Program-made: the position numbers and the translations under genes | The notes under the pieces: model-generated | What the model was told of the DNA's origin: nothing | Databases searched by the model: none | Seen by the model: the letters and a program-made list of their open reading frames with translations, nothing else | In this document: one piece after another, positions 1 to 8,448 of the stretch | Numbering within the stretch: the stretch's first letter is position 1 | Layout of the letters: the number at the start of each line of letters is the position of its first letter | DNA from: Rickettsiales bacterium | GTDB lineage: Bacteria > Pseudomonadota > Alphaproteobacteria > Rickettsiales > SXRF01 | Assembly: GCA_025464625.1 (NCBI GenBank) | Contig: JAOAUZ010000001.1 | Coordinates: 334,848 to 398,847, forward strand | DNA: 64,000 bases | Direction of reading: 5' to 3'

Positions 1-408
1 TATTGGAAACGCCTCAAAAAAGATGATGTAATTCCAGATTTTAAGAAAAACAATCCAGCCATGATTGAAGATTTGTGGGAGCAGTGTTTTGTGCTTTCTG
101 TGGTTCCGCCCAATTGCTCTGGCTATAAATATGAATATATCGGCAAAGAGATTAAAAAAATCTACCTAAAAGACCTATTGGGAATGACCTTTGATCTTAA
201 AAACGGGCAGTTTCCAAATTCTGTAATTGTTCCAAAATTACAAGTGATGAATACTTTGATAGATATAAAAACTCCGCAGGAAGATAGTGGGCAGATGCCG
301 ATTGCAGGTGGAAAAATTATTAAATACCGAACTATTATGCTGCCATTTGGTAATGAAAAATCTGGTATAACTCATGTTGTTGTTGGCGTATCATGCCGTG
401 AGTTCTAG
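1..408 (+). CDS. PAS-like domain protein, 5' end outside the window
   Basis: The frame is open from base 1 and reads YWKRLKKDD before the first ATG at 61, so the true start lies upstream. The visible 135 residues resemble the alphaproteobacterial PAS_5-type sensor fold: a 'W..L' opening, a hydrophobic core and a segment 'YEYIGKEIKKIYLKDLLGM' that matches the usual 'yrlvGteiv.lyGrdltG' strand and helix. There is no signal peptide or transmembrane segment in the visible part and no output domain before the stop at 406-408. A role as a small cytosolic sensor or adaptor is inference; the PAS assignment rests on remembered family patterns. Confidence 0.6.
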   Translation, partial: YWKRLKKDDVIPDFKKNNPAMIEDLWEQCFVLSVVPPNCSGYKYEYIGKEIKKIYLKDLLGMTFDLKNGQFPNSVIVPKLQVMNTLIDIKTPQEDSGQMPIAGGKIIKYRTIMLPFGNEKSGITHVVVGVSCREF

Positions 409-565
409 AATAAACTCTACTTTGGCTTCAAATCTGCTTGCAATGGATCCTCCTCAAAACATATCAGTTATTAGGTATAACCTCATGTTTTTCGGTGTCC
501 ATCGCTTCGCGCTTTTTTGCCATAGCGAGTTTATTTGAGAATGCTCTATTTAATAATGCTATTTA

Positions 566-594
566 TTGACAGTTTTGCTTTTATCTTGTTACAT
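566..594 (+). promoter_or_regulatory. Sigma-70-type promoter for the MetC-like gene
   Basis: TTGACA at 566-571, a 17-bp spacer and TTACAT at 589-594. The -10 ends only 8 bases before the ATG at 603 and no Shine-Dalgarno sequence precedes that ATG, so transcription would begin at or just before the start codon and give a leaderless mRNA. The rest of 409-602 shows no gene. Confidence 0.45.
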
Positions 595-602
595 CGCTAT
601 CT

Positions 603-1763
603 ATGAAAAAAGAAACCTTGCTTGCCGCACTCGGCTCTGATCCTGATGTTCATCGCGGCGCGGTGAATGTTCCTGTATATCGTGCATCGACCATTTTATT
701 TCCAACTTTGGCAGAATTTGAGGCAGCGGAGCGTGGGCAATCAGCACACCCAAGCTATGCGCGCTCTGGTACGCCTTCATCCGAGGCTTTGGAAAAGGCA
801 GTCGCGGATCTTGAAGGGGCGGATCATGCGATTGTTACTTCTTCTGGATTGTCGGCAATTGTAACGTCAATGCTGGCTTTTTTAAACTCTGGTGATCATG
901 TTTTAATGGTGGATAGCGCATATGGTCCAACGCGTCGTTTCTGTGATTTGGAGCTTAAAAGATTAGGTATTGAAACTACTTATTATGATCCGTGTATTGG
1001 CGCGGGAATTTCTGCGTTGATTCGTGCTAATACTAAAGTTGTATTTGTCGAAAGCCCTGGCTCGCTAACTTTTGAAGTGCAGGATATACCTGCTATTGCT
1101 AAGGAAGCGCATGCACATGGTTTGGTTGTAATCGGTGATAATACTTGGGGTACACCGTTATTTGTGAATCCGTTTGAATTGGGGATGGATGTATCTATTC
1201 ACTCCGCCACTAAATATATCAGTGGTCACTCAGATTTAATCATGGGGACTATTTCCTGTCGTGAAGCGCATTACAAAAAACTACTACAAACATTCAGAAA
1301 TCTTGGAACATGTGCCAGTAGCGATAATTGCTATCTTGCACTGCGTGGGCTGCGGACTATGTCTGTTCGCCTTAAACAGCATTATAAAAACGGCTTGCTG
1401 GTGGCGCAGTGGTTGCGTGAGCGTGGAGAAGTTGCTGAAGTCCTGCATCCTGCACTGCCTGATGCGGCTGTGCATGATTTATGGAAACGTGATTTTAGCG
1501 GTGCGCCTAGCTTGTTTAGCATAGTGCTGAAGCAAAATTATTCATCTGAGAAGTTGGCTTCCATGCTTGATAATCTGGAATATTTCGGCATGGGCTATAG
1601 TTGGGGTGGGTTTGAGAGCTTGATTATCCCTTGTCACCCTGAAAAAATTCGTACCGCTACCAAGTGGGAGCGCACAGGGACGGTTTTACGTTTACATATT
1701 GGCTTAGAAAATGTTGATGATTTAATTGCTGATCTAGAAAAGGGTTTTGCAAGACTGAAATAG
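603..1763 (+). CDS. metC: Cystathionine beta-lyase / Cys-Met metabolism PLP enzyme
   Basis: A 386-residue fold-type I PLP enzyme of the Cys/Met metabolism family, the usual length for MetC. It should cleave cystathionine to homocysteine, pyruvate and ammonia in the cytosol, supplying methionine synthesis. Visible marks are the tetramer arm 'YARSGTPSSEALEKAVADLEG', the cofactor-stacking 'SSGLSA', 'DNTWGTPLF' with the PLP-ring aspartate, and 'SATKYISGHSD' with the Schiff-base lysine at about K204. The C-terminal 'YSWGGFESL' is typical of beta-lyases rather than gamma-synthases. The ATG lacks a Shine-Dalgarno sequence but follows a good promoter closely. No methionine pathway neighbour is present; the esterase downstream begins 20 bases after the stop. 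Confidence 0.88.
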   Translation: MKKETLLAALGSDPDVHRGAVNVPVYRASTILFPTLAEFEAAERGQSAHPSYARSGTPSSEALEKAVADLEGADHAIVTSSGLSAIVTSMLAFLNSGDHVLMVDSAYGPTRRFCDLELKRLGIETTYYDPCIGAGISALIRANTKVVFVESPGSLTFEVQDIPAIAKEAHAHGLVVIGDNTWGTPLFVNPFELGMDVSIHSATKYISGHSDLIMGTISCREAHYKKLLQTFRNLGTCASSDNCYLALRGLRTMSVRLKQHYKNGLLVAQWLRERGEVAEVLHPALPDAAVHDLWKRDFSGAPSLFSIVLKQNYSSEKLASMLDNLEYFGMGYSWGGFESLIIPCHPEKIRTATKWERTGTVLRLHIGLENVDDLIADLEKGFARLK

Positions 1764-1783
1764 ATATTTGGAGAGCTTTTTTT

Positions 1784-2677
1784 ATGTATCGGCGTTGGCA
1801 CTATTTCTTTGTTATAGCTTTTCTTTTATGCAGTTTTCCCCAACAAGCGCAGGCAGGGATTTTACGTTATCTTTTAGAAAAACGTCAGCAACACAAGACA
1901 TCTAATAATGTATCAAATGTAACGCCAAGCTTTGCAGATGTTGCTTATGGTGAAGACGAAAAACAAGTAATGGATGTATATATACCACAGAATGCTAATA
2001 ATGCCCCTATAGTTGTTATGGTGCATGGCGGAGCTTGGAAATATGGCGATAAAACTATGCGTGGTAAGATTGGTTCAAAAGCCTCTCATTATTTAAGAAA
2101 AGGATATATTTTTGTTTCAGTTGATTATCGTTTGCTACCAACTCCACCTGATCAACAAGCACAAGATGTGGCACGAGCTGTGGCAATGATTCAGAAATAT
2201 GCAGCTAGTTGGGGTGGCGACTCATCCCGCATTGTTTTAATGGGGCATTCTGCTGGCGCGCATCTTGTTGCGCTATTATCGGCGAATCCATATGCGTGGG
2301 CAGGAACTAGGCTTAAACCGTGGGCGGGAACTATTTCTCTTGATAGTGCTGCTCTTGATCTGGTTAAAATTATGTCTGGTCAACATCACTCCATTTATGA
2401 CGATGCTTTTGGTGATGACAGGGAATATTGGGTTCAGAACTCGCCACTTAGTCAATTATCCGATGATGCGTTGCCAATGTTGGTTGTTTGTTCAACAACT
2501 CGTAAAGATGATTCCTGTGGTAATGCACAGAAATTTGTTAAAGCGGGGCAGAATATGGGAAAATTATATCAATATTTTCCTGTGGAAAAAAATCACAAAT
2601 CTATAATGGCTGATGTTGGGGTAGAGCATGAATATACAGCTAAAATTGATAGGTTTATAGAGTTAGTTATCCATTAA
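1784..2677 (+). CDS. Exported alpha/beta-hydrolase (esterase/lipase type)
   Basis: A 297-residue protein with an N-terminal signal peptide (hydrophobic residues 6-17, then 'FPQQAQAG'), so probably periplasmic or secreted. The alpha/beta-hydrolase core shows an oxyanion motif HGGAW at about 81-85, the nucleophile elbow GHSAGAH with S156, and a late catalytic histidine near H271 ('KNHKS'). This HGG plus GxSxG arrangement is the hormone-sensitive lipase / BD-FAE carboxylesterase type. The substrate cannot be read from sequence. It lies 20 bases after the MetC-like gene and may be cotranscribed; the functional link is unknown. Confidence 0.8.
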   Translation: MYRRWHYFFVIAFLLCSFPQQAQAGILRYLLEKRQQHKTSNNVSNVTPSFADVAYGEDEKQVMDVYIPQNANNAPIVVMVHGGAWKYGDKTMRGKIGSKASHYLRKGYIFVSVDYRLLPTPPDQQAQDVARAVAMIQKYAASWGGDSSRIVLMGHSAGAHLVALLSANPYAWAGTRLKPWAGTISLDSAALDLVKIMSGQHHSIYDDAFGDDREYWVQNSPLSQLSDDALPMLVVCSTTRKDDSCGNAQKFVKAGQNMGKLYQYFPVEKNHKSIMADVGVEHEYTAKIDRFIELVIH

Positions 2678-2741
2678 TTAAAATAATCGAATAACAAATT
2701 GCCTTTCATTACAGTGAATAAAAATGTTGCATAGCAGCATA

Positions 2742-2776
2742 AATTTTGACATTTAATATGTAACCAAGTCAAAATT
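2742..2776. promoter_or_regulatory. Perfect 9-bp inverted repeat upstream of amtB
   Basis: AATTTTGAC at 2742-2750 and its exact reverse complement GTCAAAATT at 2768-2776 enclose 17 bases and end 9 bases before the amtB start. The size and placement fit an operator for a dimeric regulator or a leader hairpin. No recognised NtrC or sigma-54 consensus was found here. Confidence 0.35.
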
Positions 2777-2785
2777 ATTAGGCGC

Positions 2786-4114
2786 ATGAAAAAAAATATT
2801 CAGAAATTTGGTGGTGCGGTGGCATTTCTTGTTGCCATGGTTTTGCCGAGTTTCGGAGCTTTAGCGCAAACTTCCCCTGTTCTTGATTCTGGCAGCACAG
2901 CATGGATGCTGGTTTCCACTCTACTCGTTCTGATGATGACGATACCAGGGCTTGCTCTGTTCTATGGCGGAATGGTGCATAAAGATAGTGTGCTTGCTAC
3001 TCTGATGCAGAGCTTTGTGGCGACCACTTTGGTAACTGTGCTATGGGTGGTATACGGTTATTCACTGATTTTTACCGAGCATAATAGTTTTATTGGTAGT
3101 TTTGATAAGATTCTGCTTTCTGGAATTGGGAAAGATTCCTTGAATGGAGTTATCCCTGAAACAGTGTTTGTAATGTTTCAAATGACATTTGGTATTATTA
3201 CCTGCGCCCTTATATTCGGCTCTGTTGCAACGCGTATAAAATTATCATCGGCATTGGTCTTTATCGCTTCATGGTTCACGTTAGTTTATGTTCCAGTGGC
3301 GCATTGGGTATGGGGACCGAAGGGTATGCTCGGTGGTGTGGGGATTGACGGCTATAATGGTTTGTTCGGATTCGGCGCAACACTTGATTATGCTGGTGGA
3401 ACAGTGGTGCATATCAACGCTGGGATTGCAGGGCTTATGGCGGCTATTATGCTGGAGAATCATAAGCATTTTAATGCTAAATCACGAAAAATGGCGCAGC
3501 CATATAATATCGTATTTAGCGTTATTGGTGCTTCAATGCTGTGGGTGGGTTGGTTTGGATTTAATGCTGGCTCGGCAATAGCTGCGAATGGCAGTGCTGG
3601 TATGGCGATGCTTACCACTCAAATTTCAGCGGCTATGGCATCGCTTTCATGGATGATGATTGAATGGAAAACGAATAGAAAACCTAGCGTAATAGGGATT
3701 ATTTCTGGCGCTGTTTCTGGATTGGTAGCGATAACTCCTGCCTGCGGATTTGTTGGTGTTGGTGGTGCGCTTATTATCGGTGCGGTTGCTGGGATTATTT
3801 GTTTTTATGCTTGCCGTATAAAATTCAAGTTTAATTTTGATGATTCACTAGATGTGTTTGGTGTGCATTGTGTTGGTGGTATAATAGGCGCGCTGCTAAC
3901 TGGTGTTTTTGCAATTAAAGAAATCGGCGGAGTGGATGGAAGCGTTACACAATTCATTGCTCAGATTGAAGGTGTTGCTGTTACAATTATTTACGGCATG
4001 ATAATGAGCTATATTATCCTAAAAATTATTGGTGTGACGATGGGGCTACGAGTGGACAGGAGAGCCGAAGATGAAGGATTGGATCTAACCATTCATGGTG
4101 AGAGTTTACATTAG
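2786..4114 (+). CDS. amtB: Ammonium transporter AmtB
   Basis: A 442-residue inner-membrane Amt/Rh-family ammonium channel. A cleavable signal-like N terminus ('FGALAQTSPVLDSG') is followed by about 11 hydrophobic helices. Family motifs are intact: 'TSTLLVLMMTIPGLALFYGGMV'-like first helix, 'HINAGIAGL' carrying the first pore histidine, 'WVGWFGFNAGSA' and 'DVFGVHCVGGIIGALLTG' with the second pore histidine. The C-terminal tail 'GLRVDRRAEDEGLDLTIHGES' is the conserved segment that contacts PII proteins. No glnK/glnB lies next to it, although amtB is usually paired with glnK. CorA follows convergently 7 bases downstream. Confidence 0.95.
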   Translation: MKKNIQKFGGAVAFLVAMVLPSFGALAQTSPVLDSGSTAWMLVSTLLVLMMTIPGLALFYGGMVHKDSVLATLMQSFVATTLVTVLWVVYGYSLIFTEHNSFIGSFDKILLSGIGKDSLNGVIPETVFVMFQMTFGIITCALIFGSVATRIKLSSALVFIASWFTLVYVPVAHWVWGPKGMLGGVGIDGYNGLFGFGATLDYAGGTVVHINAGIAGLMAAIMLENHKHFNAKSRKMAQPYNIVFSVIGASMLWVGWFGFNAGSAIAANGSAGMAMLTTQISAAMASLSWMMIEWKTNRKPSVIGIISGAVSGLVAITPACGFVGVGGALIIGAVAGIICFYACRIKFKFNFDDSLDVFGVHCVGGIIGALLTGVFAIKEIGGVDGSVTQFIAQIEGVAVTIIYGMIMSYIILKIIGVTMGLRVDRRAEDEGLDLTIHGESLH

Positions 4115-4120
4115 GGATTG

Positions 4121-5098
4121 TTACAACCAGCCTTTTTTACGGAAATATGCGTATGGGAGTATAGCAAAAGTTATCATTATTGTTATAGCCATTGGATAGC
4201 CACCAATCCAATCAAGTTCTGGCATATATTTGAAATTCATTCCATATAGGCTGGCTACTAAAGTTGGAGGCATAAAAAATACAGAAAATACTGAGAATAA
4301 TTTAATAATCATATTCTGTTCGATATTTATCATGCCAAGTATTGCATCAAGCAGGAATGTTATTTTGTCTGATGCAAAATGGGTTTGCTGAGTTAGTACG
4401 CTAACGTCAGAAATCATTAGATCAATATCTTGTTCTAACTCGCTATCATTAGGAGTTATCTTTTTAAAGAAATGTAGAAGGCGGTTTATACTCTGTAGGC
4501 TTTCATTGGTTTTGGAATTAAGATCAGCACATGTTCCAACTGATTTAAGCAAACCTTTCATCACTTGCGATGTGTTTCTATCATTGGTATCTAAAACTTC
4601 TCCGTCAAAAACACGATGGGAGAAATGATCCAGAGCTTCCTCTACTACTTCCATATTGTGGGCAACGCGGGTTATCATTTCTTCGAGCAACCCTTCCAGT
4701 GCTTGCGCTGATGTTCTAAACATATCTGGCACTGTCTGTATGCGTTGGGCAAACATGCTAAAAGAAGTGGGAGAAATATCGCGAATAGTTATCAATGAAT
4801 CTGTTGTTAGTATAAAAGTGACAGCACTGATGTTGGGGTGCTGGTTATCTTGTTTGGTGATAATGGCGGCAGTCATGTATGCCACACTATTTTCTGTATA
4901 AAGACGGTTCAGAACATTATTTTTCCATACATCATTTTTCGAAGGGAGGGTGATGCGGCATTGTTGTTGGATTAAATTAAGCTCGCTATCTGAGGCAGTG
5001 GTCACATCAACCCATAATGCGCCATCAGGAATTGTATCTTTTTCAGATAATTTTTTAGTCAGTATAGACTCACCCTGCCTATAAAATACTGTAATCAT
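4121..5098 (-). CDS. corA: CorA-family divalent cation transporter
   Basis: A 325-residue CorA-family protein. The long cytosolic, helix-rich N-terminal domain (to about 265) is followed by two C-terminal transmembrane helices, with the signature YGMN at the end of the first ('VASLYGMNFKYMPELDWIGGYP'), the pore-loop motif that selects hydrated Mg2+ or Co2+/Ni2+. The lysine-rich tail 'FRKKGWL' is also typical. Function is Mg2+ uptake across the inner membrane, though ZntB-like export cannot be excluded. It converges with amtB and has a palindromic repeat 20 bases upstream of its start. Confidence 0.9.
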   Translation of the reverse strand: MITVFYRQGESILTKKLSEKDTIPDGALWVDVTTASDSELNLIQQQCRITLPSKNDVWKNNVLNRLYTENSVAYMTAAIITKQDNQHPNISAVTFILTTDSLITIRDISPTSFSMFAQRIQTVPDMFRTSAQALEGLLEEMITRVAHNMEVVEEALDHFSHRVFDGEVLDTNDRNTSQVMKGLLKSVGTCADLNSKTNESLQSINRLLHFFKKITPNDSELEQDIDLMISDVSVLTQQTHFASDKITFLLDAILGMINIEQNMIIKLFSVFSVFFMPPTLVASLYGMNFKYMPELDWIGGYPMAITIMITFAILPYAYFRKKGWL

Positions 5099-5118
5099 AA
5101 AGAACCAGCTTTGGTTTT

Positions 5119-5190
5119 GTCATCCCGAGCGCAGTCGAGGGATCTTTGCAAGAATAATGTAAAGATTTCTCGTTTCACTCGAAATGACAG
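5119..5190. repeat. Palindromic intergenic repeat, TGTCATCCCGAG type
   Basis: The left arm begins TGTCATCCCGAGCGCAG and ends GATCTTTGCA; the right arm, read as reverse complement, begins CTGTCATTTCGAGTG and ends ATCTTTACA. The arms pair over about 30 bases with a short loop. The same outer motif recurs at 39838-39902 and 40188-40257, and a relative lies inside addA at 35893-35982. Confidence 0.75.
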
Positions 5191-5268
5191 GTTTTTAGAA
5201 ATTTCCTTAAAGGTATCCTAACAATTTTTGGTTAATTTTATGTGAACGCGGGCGTTCTTTATTGGGAG

Positions 5269-6474
5269 CTACTGCCGATTCAGCAACCGCAGCCTTAGGG
5301 CATTTAGCTTAATGAAACCTGCAGCGTCTTTTTGATCATATGCTCCTGCGTCATCCTCAAAGGTTACATGTTTTTCGCTATATAGGCTTTTTGGTGATTT
5401 GCGACCGACCACGCTAACACTTCCCTTATATAATTTCAGGCGCACTGTGCCTGTCACGTTGCTTTGTGATTTATCAATTAGAGCTTGCAACATTTCCCGC
5501 TCTGGAGACCACCAATAACCGTTATAAATAAGCTCGGCGTAGCGTGGCATCAGCTCATCTTTAAGATGTCCTGCGCCTCTATCAAGCGTGAGGCTTTCCA
5601 TAGCGCGGTGAGCTACTAGTAATATAGAGCCACCGGGGGTTTCATAAATCCCGCGTGATTTCATACCCACATAGCGGTTTTCAACTAAATCCAAACGCCC
5701 AATGCCGTTTTCACCACCGAGTTTATTCAGATGGGTAAGCAAGGTTGCGGGCGACATTTTTTTGCCGTCAACTGCCACTGCGTCGCCATGCTCAAATTCC
5801 ACCTCAATAAATGTGGCTTTGTCGGGTGCTTTTTCTGGCGATACGCTGCGGATGAACATATCTTCATGCGGGGCTTCCCAAGGGTTTTCCAGCACTTTAC
5901 CTTCATAAGAAATATGCAGCAGATTAGCATCAGTTGAATATGGGGCTTCGCCACGTTTATCTTTAGCGATAGGTATCTGGTGTTTTTCTGCATATTCAAT
6001 CAGTTTGGTGCGACTGGTTAAATCCCACTCGCGCCATGGTGCTATTACTTTAATATCAGGCTTCAGAGCGTAATATCCAAGTTCAAAACGCACCTGATCG
6101 TTGCCTTTGCCAGTTGCACCATGTGCCACCGCATCCGCACCTGTTTTTAGCGCTATTTCAATCTGCTTTTTGGCAATTAGCGGGCGGGCGATTGATGTGC
6201 CAAGCAGATACGTTCCTTCATAAAGTGTGTTGGCGCGGAACATTGGGAACACATAATCGCGCACGAATTCTTCACGCAGATCTTCAATAAAAATTTCCTT
6301 CGCGCCCATCATTTCTGCTTTTTTGCGCGCTGGCTCAACTTCTTCGCCTTGCCCAAGATCCGCGGTAAAAGTTACCACCTCGCAGCCATACTGCTCTTGC
6401 AGCCAGCGTAGAATTATTGAGGTATCCAACCCACCTGAATAAGCCAGAACTACTTTTTTAATTTTTTGTGACAT
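5269..6474 (-). CDS. argG: Argininosuccinate synthase
   Basis: A 401-residue argininosuccinate synthase, joining citrulline and aspartate with ATP in arginine synthesis. The N-terminal ATP-pyrophosphatase loop '[15 protein letters not shown]' is intact, as are '[15 protein letters not shown]', '[10 protein letters not shown]', '[18 protein letters not shown]' and the C-terminal '[19 protein letters not shown]'. A GGAG Shine-Dalgarno sequence precedes the ATG. Only 30 bases separate it from the upstream methyltransferase stop, so it probably depends at least partly on readthrough from the restriction-modification operon or on a promoter inside the methyltransferase gene. No argH is present. 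Confidence 0.97.
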   Translation of the reverse strand: MSQKIKKVVLAYSGGLDTSIILRWLQEQYGCEVVTFTADLGQGEEVEPARKKAEMMGAKEIFIEDLREEFVRDYVFPMFRANTLYEGTYLLGTSIARPLIAKKQIEIALKTGADAVAHGATGKGNDQVRFELGYYALKPDIKVIAPWREWDLTSRTKLIEYAEKHQIPIAKDKRGEAPYSTDANLLHISYEGKVLENPWEAPHEDMFIRSVSPEKAPDKATFIEVEFEHGDAVAVDGKKMSPATLLTHLNKLGGENGIGRLDLVENRYVGMKSRGIYETPGGSILLVAHRAMESLTLDRGAGHLKDELMPRYAELIYNGYWWSPEREMLQALIDKSQSNVTGTVRLKLYKGSVSVVGRKSPKSLYSEKHVTFEDDAGAYDQKDAAGFIKLNALRLRLLNRQ

Positions 6475-6504
6475 TTTCTTTGTTCTCCGAGGTTTGATTT
6501 TTGT

Positions 6505-7536
6505 TTAGGCATACTCAAGAATTTTGTGATGGCTTACAACATTAGTGCTGCTAAATAAATCACTTTTTATCTGATTTGCGATATGAAAAGCTAGATTTAC
6601 AGGAACAGCATTGCCAACCATTTTATAGCCATCACTTAAGTCTTTGTATTTGAAAATAAAATTATCTGGAAAGGTCTGTATTCTGGCACACTCTCTAATA
6701 GATAACCGTCTATATAAATGCTCTTTTCCCTGAACAAATTCACGCTTATTTTGCTCTATAAAGGTCATTTTCGGGGCATCTGGGTGTATTGGAGCGTGTC
6801 TGCCTCCTGCTTGAATAGTAAAAGACGGCTCATCCCAAGAGCGAACTCTATTGCGGGACATATAGATAGAGGAAAATCCGCCAGTCATATATTCATGGTT
6901 AGTAATGGCTAAATTCCGTCCATTTGTTTTGTTTTTATCTAGCGCAGGAGTCGCGGTTTTTCTTATATCATAAATAGCATCCTGCAAAATTGGTTTTCTG
7001 TTAGCTGTTTGGTGAAGATTAAAAATTTTATTGGTCTGACGAGCGTTATATCCTACAAAAAACACTCTCTTTCTGTCTTGCGGAACACCGTAGTCATTAG
7101 CATTTACCAGTTGAAAATTTACCGTGTAGCCAAGCTCGGCAAAGCTATCAATAATGGATTTTACTGTATCTCTATGTTTTGGGTGGAGCATCCCAGATAC
7201 ATTTTCTGCTACAAAAAATAAAGGCTTTTTGTCTTTGATAACCCTTATATATTCAAAGAAAAGCTGCCCCCTTTGGTCTTTAATTCCTAAGCCCTTTCCC
7301 GCTTCACTAAAACTCTGGCATGGTGGGCCGCCAATTACTCCAACTATGTCATTGGGCATTTCGTCAGAAGGAATATCGCGGATACTACGTTTGTCTAGCT
7401 TAGTTCCTTTGTGGTTATGCAAATATGTTTCCCATATTGTTTGGTCATATTCATTTGCCCATGCAATATCAAATCCAGCCCTACTGAACCCCAAATCCAT
7501 ACCACCACAACCAGAAAATAAGGAAACTATTTTCAT
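6505..7536 (-). CDS. C5 cytosine DNA methyltransferase, M.HaeIII-like
   Basis: A 343-residue type II cytosine-5 methyltransferase. Motif I 'LFSGCGGMDLGF' binds SAM, motif IV 'GGPPCQSFSEAGKG' carries the catalytic Cys73, motif VI is 'ENVSGM' (about 111-116), motif VIII 'QDRKRVFFVGY', and motifs IX-X 'RECARIQTFPD' and 'GYKMVGNAVPVNLA'. The target-recognition region ('PALDKNKTNGRN', 'SRNRVRSWDEPSFTIQAGGR') closely resembles what I recall of M.HaeIII, suggesting GGCC. Its start overlaps the endonuclease stop by 4 bases (ATGA), so it is translationally coupled to it. It should protect host DNA from the partner nuclease. Confidence 0.93.
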   Translation of the reverse strand: MKIVSLFSGCGGMDLGFSRAGFDIAWANEYDQTIWETYLHNHKGTKLDKRSIRDIPSDEMPNDIVGVIGGPPCQSFSEAGKGLGIKDQRGQLFFEYIRVIKDKKPLFFVAENVSGMLHPKHRDTVKSIIDSFAELGYTVNFQLVNANDYGVPQDRKRVFFVGYNARQTNKIFNLHQTANRKPILQDAIYDIRKTATPALDKNKTNGRNLAITNHEYMTGGFSSIYMSRNRVRSWDEPSFTIQAGGRHAPIHPDAPKMTFIEQNKREFVQGKEHLYRRLSIRECARIQTFPDNFIFKYKDLSDGYKMVGNAVPVNLAFHIANQIKSDLFSSTNVVSHHKILEYA

Positions 7537-8369
7537 GCTGTTTTCCTTATTGATATATGAAACGCTGATATATTTTTTGCCGTATTATTTGGATTTTTTA
7601 CATTTATTTTATTTATGGAAATGCGAGGCTCATTCTCTAGTTTTGCAATATCTTGCTTAGGAAATGAATTATATTTGTCCTCTGAAATTATTGCGTTCAA
7701 AATATTTTTTTCTGGTTCAATAACATTATTGAACACTTTTGTTGGATGTTCAATGCCCCACATTCCGCGAATTCGTAAATATGTTATGCCCAGAGGATCA
7801 ACTTTATTCACTCTTCCCAGTTCATTGGTTTGTGAAAATTCAACTCCATCCGCAGATTTAAGGCTATTGGAGATGGCGTTACCAATTTTTTCATAGATTT
7901 CTTTTTCAGCAGCGTAAATATCGCCATATACAAACCATAACGACTGCAAATTTTTTTCTTTTACTGTGCCAATGGCGTAAATAATATCTTTTTCTGTCCA
8001 GTTTTCACATTCCCTGCAAGCCTTAGTAATTAAGGTGCTATCTGAATATAATTTGTTTTTTGGATAAGAACTATTTAGAGCGATTGATGAATTAAATCCC
8101 TCAATTTTCTTCACTTCAATGGCATCACCATTTTTGATTATAATATCGGGTGGGTTATTAGCATTACCAATATAAGAAAATTTGTTTGAGTAAGCTGCCC
8201 CTTTTTCTTGTAAGGTATTTGCAGTGAAAGAGTCGCAAAATGCATCCTTTATAAAGTATTCTAATGAGTCACCAGCTTGCTGGATACGAATGGAATTTTT
8301 ATAATTATCTACAATGGTGAAGGAGCGTAGCTGAGAAATATTATATATAGCTTTTAATATATTGGTCAT
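7533..8369 (-). CDS. Type II restriction endonuclease, NgoPII-like
   Basis: A 278-residue protein resembling the NgoPII family (GGCC cutters) from memory: 'NNPPDIIIKNGDAIEVKKIE' supplies the PD...ExK nuclease residues (D75, E85, K87), followed by 'SYPKNKLY', 'CRECENWTEKDIIYAIG' and 'LGRVNKVDPLGITYLRIRGMWGIEHP'. The last ~50 residues ('ISINKINVKNPNN...') look like an added tail. A GGGGTGG Shine-Dalgarno sequence sits before the ATG. It is the first gene of a minus-strand operon with the methyltransferase and then argG. No controller (C) protein or Vsr gene is present. The matching predicted specificity of both enzymes supports an intact GGCC system. Confidence 0.85.
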   Translation of the reverse strand: MTNILKAIYNISQLRSFTIVDNYKNSIRIQQAGDSLEYFIKDAFCDSFTANTLQEKGAAYSNKFSYIGNANNPPDIIIKNGDAIEVKKIEGFNSSIALNSSYPKNKLYSDSTLITKACRECENWTEKDIIYAIGTVKEKNLQSLWFVYGDIYAAEKEIYEKIGNAISNSLKSADGVEFSQTNELGRVNKVDPLGITYLRIRGMWGIEHPTKVFNNVIEPEKNILNAIISEDKYNSFPKQDIAKLENEPRISINKINVKNPNNTAKNISAFHISIRKTA

Positions 8370-8411
8370 TATTCCACCCCATTATTTATTGCTGTAAAAC
8401 TATATCACCTC

Positions 8412-8441
8412 TTGAAATAGTGCAAGCATTACGGCTATATG
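8412..8441 (+). promoter_or_regulatory. Promoter for the malonyl-CoA decarboxylase gene
   Basis: TTGAAA at 8412-8417, then 17-18 bases to CTATAT/TATATG (8435-8441). The ATG at 8449 lies 7-8 bases beyond the -10 with no Shine-Dalgarno sequence, again suggesting a leaderless transcript. The restriction operon starts divergently at 8369. Confidence 0.4.
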
Positions 8442-8448
8442 TAACTCT

